Below, one piece after another: positions 18,216 through 27,500 of a stretch of 57,199 nucleotides of DNA. The notes beneath the pieces were generated by a model. The model saw only the letters and a program-made list of their open reading frames with translations, did not search any database and was not told where the DNA came from. A program made the translations under genes and the position numbers. Source of the DNA: Methylobacter sp. (GTDB lineage: Bacteria; Pseudomonadota; Gammaproteobacteria; Methylococcales; Methylomonadaceae); contig JAUXTH010000211.1 in assembly GCA_030679035.1 (NCBI GenBank), positions 1 through 57,199 on the forward strand. The letters run 5' to 3'. Position 1 is the stretch's first letter; each line of letters opens with the position of its first letter.

Positions 18216-19109
18216 TTAGCTAACAGTTGCGGGCACGGCATGAGCATTTTTTAATAAATCCGGATTCCAATGCTCAATCGCCCAGTCAAGCAGCTCGGTT
18301 ACCGGGGCTTGTTGCAGTTCGATCGGAGGGTTTTGCTTTAATAAGGCCAGCAATTCAAAAATGACGTGGTTCGGCGAGTTTAAATCAACCGCCGTTGCCT
18401 GCGTCTGCTTGCTGAGTTTATAGCCCTGTTCGTCAACAATAACCGGAACATGCATATAGCGAGGCGTCGAAAGCCCCAATAGTTGTTGCAGGTAAATCTG
18501 TTTGGGCGTTGCGTCCAGCAGATCGAAGCCCCTGACGATATGGTCGACCTGTTGCAGGTCATCATCGATGACTACGGCAAATTGGTAGGCAATAATATCG
18601 TCTTTGCGCTTGACGATAAAATCGCCATCCTGTTCGGCGAGGTCATGGGAAATCAGGCCTTGCAGCTCGTCCTGAAAAGCAATAATGCGCTTGTCGGCTT
18701 TAACCCGCAGTGCATGAGGGCCGTCAGGTGGGGTTTGTCTATTTCGGCAAATGCCGGGATAAATATCGATGCTACCGTCAGAGGTCAGCGTTTTTCTGCT
18801 GCATGTGCAAGGATAAATAAGCCCGCTTTTTTGCAGGTCGCTGATAGCATCGTTATAAATGTCGATATGCCGACTTTGGTAATAAACCTCACCGTCCCAA
18901 TGCAGGCCAAAGGCCTCCAGGGTTTTTAAGATCGCATTGGCGGAGCCTTTTACGTTTCTGGGGGTATCGAGGTCGTCAATGCGCAGCAGCCATAGACCTT
19001 GTTGTGAGCGGGCTTGAAGAAAACCGGCAAGAGCCGTGTACAGGGAACCGAGGTGTAAGGGGCCGGTGGGCGAGGGTGCAAACCGGCCAATGGTGTGTGG
19101 GTTGTCCAG
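18216..19109 (-). CDS. gluQ: Glutamyl-Q tRNA(Asp) synthetase, non-canonical start
   Basis: An intact 297-codon frame encoding GluQRS, which attaches glutamate to queuosine 34 of tRNA-Asp. The N-terminus reads GRFAPSPTGPLHLGSLY (HIGH-type motif); the zinc site is CTC followed by YPGIC; the KMSKS-type motif is KLSKQ. The body runs without a stop to 18216. The frame is closed upstream by a stop overlapping the end of dksA, and no ATG, GTG or TTG occurs until about codon 210, so translation probably begins at CTG 19109 (or a nearby ATT), perhaps coupled to dksA, which stops 2 bp upstream. A sequencing error near the start is the alternative. Confidence 0.88.
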   Translation of the reverse strand: MDNPHTIGRFAPSPTGPLHLGSLYTALAGFLQARSQQGLWLLRIDDLDTPRNVKGSANAILKTLEAFGLHWDGEVYYQSRHIDIYNDAISDLQKSGLIYPCTCSRKTLTSDGSIDIYPGICRNRQTPPDGPHALRVKADKRIIAFQDELQGLISHDLAEQDGDFIVKRKDDIIAYQFAVVIDDDLQQVDHIVRGFDLLDATPKQIYLQQLLGLSTPRYMHVPVIVDEQGYKLSKQTQATAVDLNSPNHVIFELLALLKQNPPIELQQAPVTELLDWAIEHWNPDLLKNAHAVPATVS

Positions 19110-19111
19110 AC

Positions 19112-19546
19112 TTACCCCATTTGTTTTTCACGAATTTCATCGAGCGTTTTACAGTCGATACACAGAGTGGCAGTAGGCCTGGCTTCCAGGCGGCGAATGC
19201 CGATTTCAATGCCGCAAGACTCGCAAAAGCCGTAATCCCCTGATTCAATTTCCCTAAGGGCTTCATCAATTTTCTTGATTAACCGCCGCTCACGATCACG
19301 GGTTCTTAATTCCAGACTGAATTCTGATTCCTGGGAGGCCCGGTCATTAGGATCAGGAAAATTAGAGGCATCATCCTGCATGTGATGCACAGTGCGATCC
19401 ACTTCGTGCATGAGCTCACTTTTCCACTTTTTTAGAATAGACTCAAAATGCTCTACTTGAGCGGCATTCATGTATTCTTCGCCTTCTTTTTCTTGGTAAG
19501 GCTTAAAACTGAAAGGTGAGTCACCAGTTTTAGAACTTTCGGTCAT
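19112..19546 (-). CDS. dksA: RNA polymerase-binding transcription factor DksA
   Basis: A 144-residue DksA, which enters the RNA polymerase secondary channel and, with ppGpp, represses rRNA promoters and activates amino-acid genes. The coiled-coil tip motif DPNDRA (DxxDxA) is intact, and the C-terminal zinc finger has CESCG and CIDC pairs. The dksA-gluQRS order matches enterics. The N-terminal 20 residues ([20 protein letters not shown]) are typical. Confidence 0.97.
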   Translation of the reverse strand: MTESSKTGDSPFSFKPYQEKEGEEYMNAAQVEHFESILKKWKSELMHEVDRTVHHMQDDASNFPDPNDRASQESEFSLELRTRDRERRLIKKIDEALREIESGDYGFCESCGIEIGIRRLEARPTATLCIDCKTLDEIREKQMG

Positions 19547-19643
19547 CCATTAACTCCTAAGACAAGATTAAATAAAACCGCGCATTTTTAGCAGAATAGC
19601 AACCGGATAGCAAGGTTTATTGATATGATCTAACGCTTTTGCG

Positions 19644-20825
19644 ATGAGTGTCAATATTATGGATGTACGGCTGGCTAAGCGGACACAAGGGATTACTCCC
19701 TTTTATGTGATGGAGCTGCTGCGCCGAGCAAAGCAATTGGAGGCGCAGGGCAGGGATGTTATCCATATGGAAATCGGCGAGCCTGATTTTGCTACGCCGC
19801 AGGCCATTGTTGAGGCAGGTGTCAGTCATCTTAAAACCGGAGAGGTGAAATATACCTCGGCCGCAGGATTGCCCGAGCTGCGTGAGAAAATATCCGAGTT
19901 TTATCGGCAGCGCTATTCGGTGACTGTGGACAAGACGCGCATTTTTGTAACGCCAGGAGCCTCAGGGGCGTTTTTACTGGCGCTTGGAACCGGCCTTAAC
20001 CCGAAAGAAGAACTGCTGATGGCCGACCCCTGTTATCCCTGTAACAGTAACTTTGTTAAGTTGTTTGACGGCATAGCCAGAACCATCCCAGTCGATGCCG
20101 CAAGCCGTTATCAGTTGACCGCTTCGCAGATCAAACAGCATTGGACTAAAACCACCAAAGGGGTATTGATTGCATCGCCGTCCAATCCTACCGGCACCCT
20201 CATTGCTCCAGACCAATTGGAACAGGCGGTACAGACTGTTAATGAGTTCGGCGGCTGCTTTTATTCCGACGAAATTTATCATGGGCTGGTTTACGGTAAA
20301 CAGGCATCGACGGCACTGGAGTTCAGCGACAATGTGTTTGTGATCAACAGCTTTTCCAAGTATTTCGGCATGACCGGCTGGCGCGTCGGCTGGTTGATTG
20401 TGCCGGAGGAATTTGTCGATGTGACCGAGAAGCTGGCGCAAAATATTTTTATCGCCACTGCAACCCATTCGCAATACGCCGCATTAGCCGCATTTGACGA
20501 GCGCACGCTGGACGAGCTTGAGCAAAGGCGCGCCGCATTTGAAGCTCGCCGCGATTTTCTTTATGACGCCTTATTGCGTCTCGGTTTTAAAATCCCGATT
20601 AAACCGGATGGCGCATTTTATATTTATGCCGACTGCTCCAGGTTTACCGATGACAGCTATCAATTTGCGCTGGACTTGTTGGAGGCTGAAGGCGTTGCCG
20701 TAACGCCGGGAAAAGATTTTGGCCTCAACGAGGCTAATCACTATATCCGCTTTGCTTATACGACCTCCATCGATAGAATGGCTGTCGCCATGCAACGCTT
20801 GGAAAGATTTATTAATCGAGGATAA
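19644..20825 (+). CDS. Class I PLP-dependent aminotransferase (AspC-like)
   Basis: A 393-residue fold-type I aminotransferase. EIGEPDFATP, the cofactor segment ASPSNPTGTL, DEIYHGLVY and the PLP-lysine region NSFSKYFGMTGWRVGW are present, and the C-terminal arginine segment YIRFAY binds the substrate carboxylate. Likely substrates are aspartate, alanine or aromatic amino acids with 2-oxoglutarate; sequence alone does not settle which. It is divergent from dksA. Confidence 0.92.
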   Translation: MSVNIMDVRLAKRTQGITPFYVMELLRRAKQLEAQGRDVIHMEIGEPDFATPQAIVEAGVSHLKTGEVKYTSAAGLPELREKISEFYRQRYSVTVDKTRIFVTPGASGAFLLALGTGLNPKEELLMADPCYPCNSNFVKLFDGIARTIPVDAASRYQLTASQIKQHWTKTTKGVLIASPSNPTGTLIAPDQLEQAVQTVNEFGGCFYSDEIYHGLVYGKQASTALEFSDNVFVINSFSKYFGMTGWRVGWLIVPEEFVDVTEKLAQNIFIATATHSQYAALAAFDERTLDELEQRRAAFEARRDFLYDALLRLGFKIPIKPDGAFYIYADCSRFTDDSYQFALDLLEAEGVAVTPGKDFGLNEANHYIRFAYTTSIDRMAVAMQRLERFINRG

Positions 20826-21605
20826 TCAGTCGGCAGTTGAATCCCGCCATTCAATATGCGAATTTTTTAGGGTTATGATAAAACGCGTATCTTTCGCGTT
20901 TGGCGCTGAGAAAAATCATTTAATCCACGAAAATCAAAAGTAGGCGACACGAAAGCACGAAAATATTCAAAAGAGATACCAGATTGCGAGTCGTCGCCAA
21001 AAAGGTGAGTTAATGCATAATATGATGATTTATAACGTAATTTTTTCTAGCTGGTTGTATTTTTAAGATTCCCTTTTTAATCGTTTACTTATGTGAAGAT
21101 ACCGAGTTGTCAACATTTAATTGTTTTTTTTTGGGGTACCGGTTAAGCTCAGCGGCAGAGGTTATTTGGCATTGGAATTTGGAATGACGGGGCGTCCGTT
21201 AGTATGCAGTATGTGGTTTTCCAAACATCAATAGGTGCTTTTTCGGACTACGGCAGCGCAGTAGCCGTGCTAGCTATAAAGCGTATATTATTGGTTCATG
21301 TGACAAGAAAAATATTGATCGCTAAGCATCGCTTCGGCCTAAACACCGCAGTTGAGCATTCTAAACGGGTGAGAGAGAGTGGGAACTGATTTTTCCAGGT
21401 GCAGACGGTCAGTTACGCGGGCTAATTTGTAGGCGGATTTTCAATGTAATTGAGAGCAGTATCAGCGGCAAAAAAAGAATCAACTAGGCCGTAGCCGATC
21501 AATAAGCTTGTTTACGTTATTTTATCGGCCGTTGTAAGTTTTTGAGTGGCGCTTACAGCTATAGCTTTTGTCTAGCCCCTCGAGCATAAAATAAGAGGAA
21601 GAACA
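20826..21605. other. 780-bp intergenic region without a recognisable gene
   Basis: Only short unsupported frames are present. A small inverted repeat AAACGCG/CGCGTTT lies near 20879-20900, and CACGAAAG/CACGAAAA repeats near 20948-20960 resemble the 16386 element. The downstream gene has a strong ribosome-binding sequence (AAGAGGAAG) at about 21592. No tRNA or IS feature was found. Confidence 0.5.
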
Positions 21606-22991
21606 ATGAGTCATATTGGTTGCACTATTAAAACACTGCCTCAGGAAAGTCAAGATCTTGCGGCTAGCAAAGCCGTTGAATTTAATCCTGCAAACGCACC
21701 GGCACTACATGCATTGAAGGCATCCATGCCGGGTGCGGTCATTCAGCCGCAGCACCTGACGGCGCTTACCACTAAATATTGGGGAGCCAAAGGCGTTAAG
21801 CTTACGGTTGGATTTCTCGATAATCCTCCTGCCGATCTCAGGGCGCGTATCATAACCCACATGAATGCCTGGGGATCATGGTCCAATGTACAGTTTTTCG
21901 AGACTTCGGTCGATCCGCAGGTACGTATTGCGCGAACCGCAGGATCCGGCTACTGGTCATATTTAGGGACAGATGTGCTGCTGATTCCACCCGATGAGGC
22001 AACGATGAACCTCGACAGCTTTACCATGAATACAGCGGATTCTGAGTTTTATCGGGTTGTTCGGCATGAAACCGGACATACCCTAGGATTTCCTCACGAA
22101 CACATGCGTCAAGAGATTATCAGTCGGATTGATCAGGACAAAGCCATTGCCTATTTCGGCACAACACAGGGTTGGTCAAAACAGCAGGTTATCGATCAAG
22201 TGCTCACGCCGCTGGATAGCTCGGCGCTACTTGCCACCGCTGAGGCGGATATACATTCGATTATGTGTTATTGGCTTCCTGCATCTATCATGAAAGACGG
22301 CGTTGCTGTCGATGGCGGCGCCGATATAGACGCTTTGGATGCACAGTTTGCGGGAACACTGTATCCAAGGTCGGTATCACCTACAAGCATCTGGCCCAAT
22401 GGCAAGGCCTATTTCTTCAAGGGTGCGCAATATGATCGATACGACCCGAAGGCAGACAAGGTTGATCCGGGATATCCAAAACCGATTCAAGGAAATTGGC
22501 CGGGGTTCCCTGCTGGTTTCGAAGCAGGTGTTAATGCCGCCGTTGTATGGGGCAATGGGAAAGTATATTTCTTTAAGGGTAGTCAGTATATTCGTTACGA
22601 CATAGTTGCCGATAAAGTCGATGCAGGTTATCCCAAACCCATCAAGGGAAACTGGCCTGGGTTATGGGCGGATAAGATTGATGCCGGCGTGGTATGGCCT
22701 AATGGCAAAGCCTACTTCTTTAAAGGGTCTAAGTATATCCGGTACGATATAGCAACGGATAAAGCGGATGCCGGATACCCCAGAGCTATTCAAGGCAGTT
22801 GGCCCGGCTTTCCGTCCAGTTTCACGACCGGTATAAATGCCGCAGTCGTATGGGACAATGGAAAGGCTTATTTTTTCAAGGGTAGCGAGTACATACGCTA
22901 TGATATTGCTAATAACAAAACCGATGCAGGTTATCCCAAGCCCATCAAGGGAAACTGGCCGGGACTGTGGGAAAAAAACATTGATGCTTGA
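21606..22991 (+). CDS. Astacin-like metalloprotease with a C-terminal hemopexin propeller
   Basis: A 461-residue protein. Residues about 50-250 form a metzincin catalytic domain: HETGHTLGFPH places zinc ligands at H154, H158 and H164 with catalytic E155, and SIMCY supplies the Met-turn near residue 220, the astacin pattern. Residues about 255-461 are four hemopexin-type blades, each with the pattern KAYFFKG-x2-Y-x-RYD and GYP-x2-I-x-G-x-WPG. Blades 1-2 and 3-4 are a duplicated pair of about 101 codons (tgg at 22392 and 22695). Hemopexin blades are best known from animal matrix metalloproteases and Photorhabdus photopexins. No signal peptide is visible, so export, if any, is non-classical. Confidence 0.88.
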   Translation: MSHIGCTIKTLPQESQDLAASKAVEFNPANAPALHALKASMPGAVIQPQHLTALTTKYWGAKGVKLTVGFLDNPPADLRARIITHMNAWGSWSNVQFFETSVDPQVRIARTAGSGYWSYLGTDVLLIPPDEATMNLDSFTMNTADSEFYRVVRHETGHTLGFPHEHMRQEIISRIDQDKAIAYFGTTQGWSKQQVIDQVLTPLDSSALLATAEADIHSIMCYWLPASIMKDGVAVDGGADIDALDAQFAGTLYPRSVSPTSIWPNGKAYFFKGAQYDRYDPKADKVDPGYPKPIQGNWPGFPAGFEAGVNAAVVWGNGKVYFFKGSQYIRYDIVADKVDAGYPKPIKGNWPGLWADKIDAGVVWPNGKAYFFKGSKYIRYDIATDKADAGYPRAIQGSWPGFPSSFTTGINAAVVWDNGKAYFFKGSEYIRYDIANNKTDAGYPKPIKGNWPGLWEKNIDA

Positions 22992-23027
22992 TTATCGAGT
23001 TCGGTAGGGTATTTCGGTTTTGAATTA

Positions 23028-23063
23028 GGGCTACGGGACTGCGCTCGACACGTCCCGTAGCTC
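23028..23063. repeat. Stem-loop after the metalloprotease gene
   Basis: GGGCTACGGGAC (23028-23039) and GTCCCGTAGCTC (23052-23063) pair over 12 bp with one mismatch. There is no T-run, so it is more likely an intergenic palindromic repeat than a classical terminator. Confidence 0.6.
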
Positions 23064-23098
23064 AACCTTCGGATTCTCTCAATTGTCGGCATACGCTC

Positions 23099-23722
23099 AT
23101 GGACACTCCAACTTCAGCAGCTCAAACCTTTTCAAATATTGATTGTCCCGATGGGCCTTTCGAGACGGACATTAGCAAGATTTCGCAAGCATCGTCTGAG
23201 ATTATCCCCCCGGTTGAAAGCCAGCAAGAGGCAAATTTTGTTGTGCCTATAGAGATTTCGCGAATTCTCGAAGGAGGTATTTCGTTTTTTCAGGGTGGCT
23301 TAATGAATGAAGGAATGACGACTTGGTATGCCTTTGATGTAGGGCGGCATCTGTTTATTGCAGTCCTTGGTAGCGCGGGCGATCATTTGAAGCATATTCC
23401 GACAGTCGAAAAGCTTAGCGGCAATCAGCTATTGCGGTACACCGATGCCGCCGGCTATAGGCGAGCAGAGTTTGTTACAGTTATTAAGGCTACGCCAATG
23501 CAAGTTAGGGCGTTTTCCTGTCTAGCTAATAAGCTCCTTGATAGTGAATCGGAAAAGATTTATCGCCCACCTCTGGCCGATGCGATGACAAAAAGCTTTT
23601 CATTGCTGAATGACGGTAAGCATTTAGATCTTGGCGAAGGTCGAAAGCGCTGGGAAATTGAGGGTGAGCTTGTACGTTTTATTAGTCAACCCTTGCAAGA
23701 ACTGATTTTACAAGCATTATGA
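23099..23722 (+). CDS. Hypothetical protein
   Basis: A 207-residue protein of no family I recognise. It has no signal peptide or membrane helix. The first 55 residues are low-complexity and rich in Ser, Pro and Glu (a likely disordered tail); the rest looks like a mixed alpha/beta domain (GGISFFQGGLMNEGMTTWYAF, then a helical C-terminus). It is encoded 108 bp after the metalloprotease on the same strand, separated by a stem-loop, so a partner or inhibitor role is possible but only positional. The ribosome-binding sequence is weak. Confidence 0.6.
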   Translation: MDTPTSAAQTFSNIDCPDGPFETDISKISQASSEIIPPVESQQEANFVVPIEISRILEGGISFFQGGLMNEGMTTWYAFDVGRHLFIAVLGSAGDHLKHIPTVEKLSGNQLLRYTDAAGYRRAEFVTVIKATPMQVRAFSCLANKLLDSESEKIYRPPLADAMTKSFSLLNDGKHLDLGEGRKRWEIEGELVRFISQPLQELILQAL

Positions 23723-23804
23723 GCTCTTCCAAACGTTTATTTAAACCGTCTTGCTTGAACTTCTCCAGCCGTCTCTTGAGGCCTTTCCTGTCTACAGATA
23801 GCAA

Positions 23805-24143
23805 TTAAAAGCCGCGCTTAATTGTTTTACATTCGACTTTAACGTTGGATAGGTAGCAACTGTATTTGCCATTGTTGTCTCCTTCACATTCGTCACACAC
23901 AGGGGTGCCAGGGTCTTTGATTTCCGCGAGCGTCCAGCCATAGCCATCATATTGGCAAATCATTTGAGCGTATTTTCTAACCCTGTAAGGACTTTGAGCT
24001 TGCGCAATGGCTGTTTCTTTAGTTTCACAGCCCGGCGTAGATTTTAGATTTTCTTGTTTTTCTTTATAAAGCCATTCTTCTGCCATTGTGGTTCCAGAAA
24101 GAGAAGATAAAGCCAGCATAAAGGCAATTGTTTTAAAGTTCAT
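23805..24143 (-). CDS. Small secreted cysteine-rich hypothetical protein
   Basis: A 112-residue protein with a clear Sec signal peptide (MNFKTIAFMLALSSLSGTTMA, cleavage after TMA). The mature part of about 92 residues holds six cysteines, two of them in CDEC, consistent with disulfide-bonded periplasmic folding. No family recognised. It is transcribed toward the unknown 207-residue gene. Confidence 0.6.
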   Translation of the reverse strand: MNFKTIAFMLALSSLSGTTMAEEWLYKEKQENLKSTPGCETKETAIAQAQSPYRVRKYAQMICQYDGYGWTLAEIKDPGTPVCDECEGDNNGKYSCYLSNVKVECKTIKRGF

Positions 24144-24260
24144 TGGTGTTCTCCAAATTTTAAAAAGGCCGAAAAGGGGCGGGTTAAATTACTGCAAGCA
24201 TTATGCGATTATTGGCGGATTGTAACGCGAATTTCCCGGCACCGCTACACGCTTGATTAA

Positions 24261-24362
24261 GCGAAAAAATTGTTGGAATGGCTTGATTTGTATCAGGATG
24301 GGTTGCGTGCCGATTGGTCGCTGACGCAGCAGGATGAAGCGTTGATTTTTGGAGTGAATTGA
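24261..24362 (+). pseudogene. Possible DUF4160 C-terminal remnant
   Basis: An in-frame 33-codon tail (KKLLEWLDLYQDGLRADWSL...) preceded by a stop and lacking any start resembles the end of DUF4160 proteins, where a LEWxxxHxxxLxxxW helix closes the domain. The upstream part of the gene is absent. Confidence 0.3.
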
Positions 24363-24397
24363 TATTTTTACATGCTATAGGCGTTAAGTCTCCACGC

Positions 24398-24422
24398 GGG
24401 ACGAGGTTTGCAATCCCGTCCC
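24398..24422. repeat. Short palindromic repeat
   Basis: GGGACG (24398-24403) and CGTCCC (24417-24422) enclose AGGTTTGCAATCC. The GGACGAGGTTTGCAATCCCGTCC type of motif looks like a small intergenic repeat. The 24144-24510 gap otherwise holds only the DUF4160-like remnant. Confidence 0.45.
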
Positions 24423-24510
24423 AAGCGTTTTGATGCTGCCTATCTTTGAATCTTGCTAGAGAAACCCGGCGGACGGGATAATAAACCCTCGTCCGGTCTT
24501 GATATAGTCT

Positions 24511-27500
24511 CTAATCTTGCCGCTGTTTTTCCAGCAAATAATCCAGCCAAAGATTGGACAGCTTTTCCTGCACGGTATTTTGCCGCAATCGGGCATTCAA
24601 ATGCGGGAAATCAACTTTGTCCAAATCCTGATCCTGATTGTAACAGGAGTACACGAACACTTCCTTGCCGGTTTCGGCATCGACATGTTTGCATAAGCAC
24701 TGGGCGCAAATGCCTTTCATCATGCACTGCATCGGCGAGTTGATCGAGCCGATCGCGTGATGCGCCTTGTTCAGATAAGGCTTCAACACATCGAAACGCG
24801 CGCTTTTCACCGCCGCCATCATCCGGTCGGAGCCGATCACGATCAGGTGATCGACATCGGCGAGCGAAATGGGCTGCTCGCCTAATTCGCCTTGGGCGTA
24901 AGCCAGCATACATTCCAAAATATTGCCGACAAAAGTCTTGTCCTGCGGACGGGTCGGGGTAATCGCGGTGACACCTTCGCCCTTATCGACCGACCAGATG
25001 ATAATGTCGGCGGCGGCTTCGACATCCTCGACCTTGAAGCGGTCTTGCGCGTATTTGTAACCGGCAAAATAAATCACCTTATTGCCCGCCGCTCTTAACG
25101 CCTTGCCGATGGAGAACAATACCGCGTTGCCCAATCCGCCGCCGAGCAATAACACGGTCTCGCCGGTCGGTATGTCGGTCGGGGTACCGGTTACGCCCAT
25201 GATCACCAGCGGATCGCCGACTTTCCAGGTTGCGCACAACCGCGAGGACGAACCCATTTCCAGTGCAATCAGCGAGATTGTGCCTTTTTCCTTGTCGACT
25301 TCCGCGCCGGTCAGCGCCAAACCTTCCGCGGCCAATACAGTACCTTCGACGACAGGCGCAAAAGCTTCGTAGTTTTGCACGCGGTAAAATTGTCCGGGAT
25401 GGAATTTTTCCGCCGCCATCGGCGCTCTGACCACGACTTCGATGATCGTCGGTGTCAGGCGGTTGATGGCTACGATAGTGGCTTTAAACGATTCATCCAG
25501 CTGGGCAAACAAGGCTTTTAGCGCCGCATCGCGTTCCGGTTGTTGCGCTGGATTTAATCTGGCCAATTCCTGTTCGAATAGCTTGACCACATAAGGGTAG
25601 CCGTTTTTGGCGCTGGCCATGGCTTTAACCACGTTGCCTGCGTAAACGGGATGGTTGTCGCCGTAGAAGCTGATGAATTTGCCGTCTTTTTGGTAAGAGG
25701 TCAGTGGCGCGGGTTTGCCGAGCTTGGGCATGGCTTCATCGTGCATAGGCACCAATTCGACCGAGTCGTTGTTCCACTCAGGCTGGTAGCGTTGGAAGAA
25801 CCATTTGTCCATCACAAACGTGTCGGGGTATTCGCTTTGATAAATGGTGTTCGGCGATGTGCCTGCCGCAACGTATAGACTGCGTAGCGGCACGGTGACA
25901 TTTTGCCCGGAGTTGTTCCAGCGGCCTTCTTCCAATACCAGTTTTTCAAATTCGACCGCGTTTAAGTGTCCGTATTGGTCGGCTTCTGCGGCCAGTGGAC
26001 TCATGCCTTCGGCCAGAGCGATGCCTTCTTCCAGCGCCTTGACGATTTCTTCGTGGTTTTGACGATACGCGGGCGCATCGAAAATGCCTTTGCGATAAAA
26101 CAGCGTGACGCCGCCCCATGCTTCGACCAGCGGTTGGAAATCAGGTAGTTCACCCTCCGCTTCGGCGCGTTGGCGTTCGGCAACTATGGCTTTGCCGTGC
26201 GCCAAAAATTCATCGAGGATGATGGTTTCTTCCTGGTCGTAACGGCTGCGCACAGTTTGCTCGCCGTACATGTCAACCAGTGTTTGGTAGCGATGCAGGA
26301 TTTTTTCGACCTGCACCGGATAATACGCCAGCAATTCGGTTGCGGTATCCATGGCGGTCAAGCCGCCACCGATAACACCGGCAGGCAAGCGTACCTGCAA
26401 ATTCGCCAGTGAAGAAGCCTTGGCCGCACCGGTTAATTGCAGCGCCATCAGGAAGTCCGAGGCTTTGCGTATGCCGCGCATCAGGTTGTTTTTCATGTCG
26501 ATAACGGTCGGCTTGCCGGCGCCGGAGGCGATACAAATATGGTCGAAGCCCATGCTCCAGGCATCTTCAATGGTAATGGTGCCGCCAAAACGTACGCCGC
26601 CGTAAGAACGGAACGCCGCACGCCGTTGCAGGGTCAGGTAAATGACTTTCAGGAAGTTCTTGTCCCAACGCACGGTGATGCCGTATTCGGCCACACCGCC
26701 GAAACCGGCCAGGATGCGCTTGTCCAGATCTTCGTACAGGTCTTGGAAGTTCTCAATCGGCGCAGGCAGGTTGTCGCTGTCGCCGGTCAATGCTACCGGC
26801 AACGGCTCCAGTTTCAAGCCGTCGATACCGGCGACGCCGAAGCCTTCATTTAACAAATAATGGCTCATCGTGTAACCGGCAGGGCCGAGACCCACGACCA
26901 GTGCGTTTTTGCCGTTGTAAGGCAGCATGTACGGGCGCTTGACGTTTAACGGATTCCAGCGGGTCAGCAAGCTGTAAATTTCAAAGCCGTAGGGCATGAA
27001 CAATACATCGGTCAGCACATTGGTTTCAATTTGCGGAATATCGACCGGATCGGTTTTTTGGTAGATACAGCCTTTCATGCACTCGTTGCAGATACGATGG
27101 CCGGTACCGGGACACATCGGGTTGTCGATGATGATCATCGCCAGCGCGCCGATATTGTCGCCTTGGCGTTTGACCAAATGCATTTCCGATATTTTTTCAT
27201 CCAGCGGGCAGCCGATAGTGGTCACGCCTAATGGATCGACTTTGAACGTTTCGGTTTTTTTGTTGCGCATGCCTTTAGAGCAGGAATCGGTATCGCGCTC
27301 GTGGCAGTAGATGCAGTGATTGACTTCGGACAGCACTTGGCGTTCGTTATAGCGCAGGTCGGTCAGTTTAAAACCATCCCGACGGCGGCGGTGTTCCTGC
27401 TCGCCCATCCACGCCTTGAATTCGCCGCGATCAACCAGTTCATGCTCGACCAGATGGTCGAAATCGCGTTTTTGCGGGAGCTTGAAGCTCGGCCAGTTCG

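Noticed and set aside
21140-21200. A tRNA-like segment (ggttaagctcagcggcagagg)
   Set aside because: No acceptor stem, anticodon arm or T-loop could be assembled around it.
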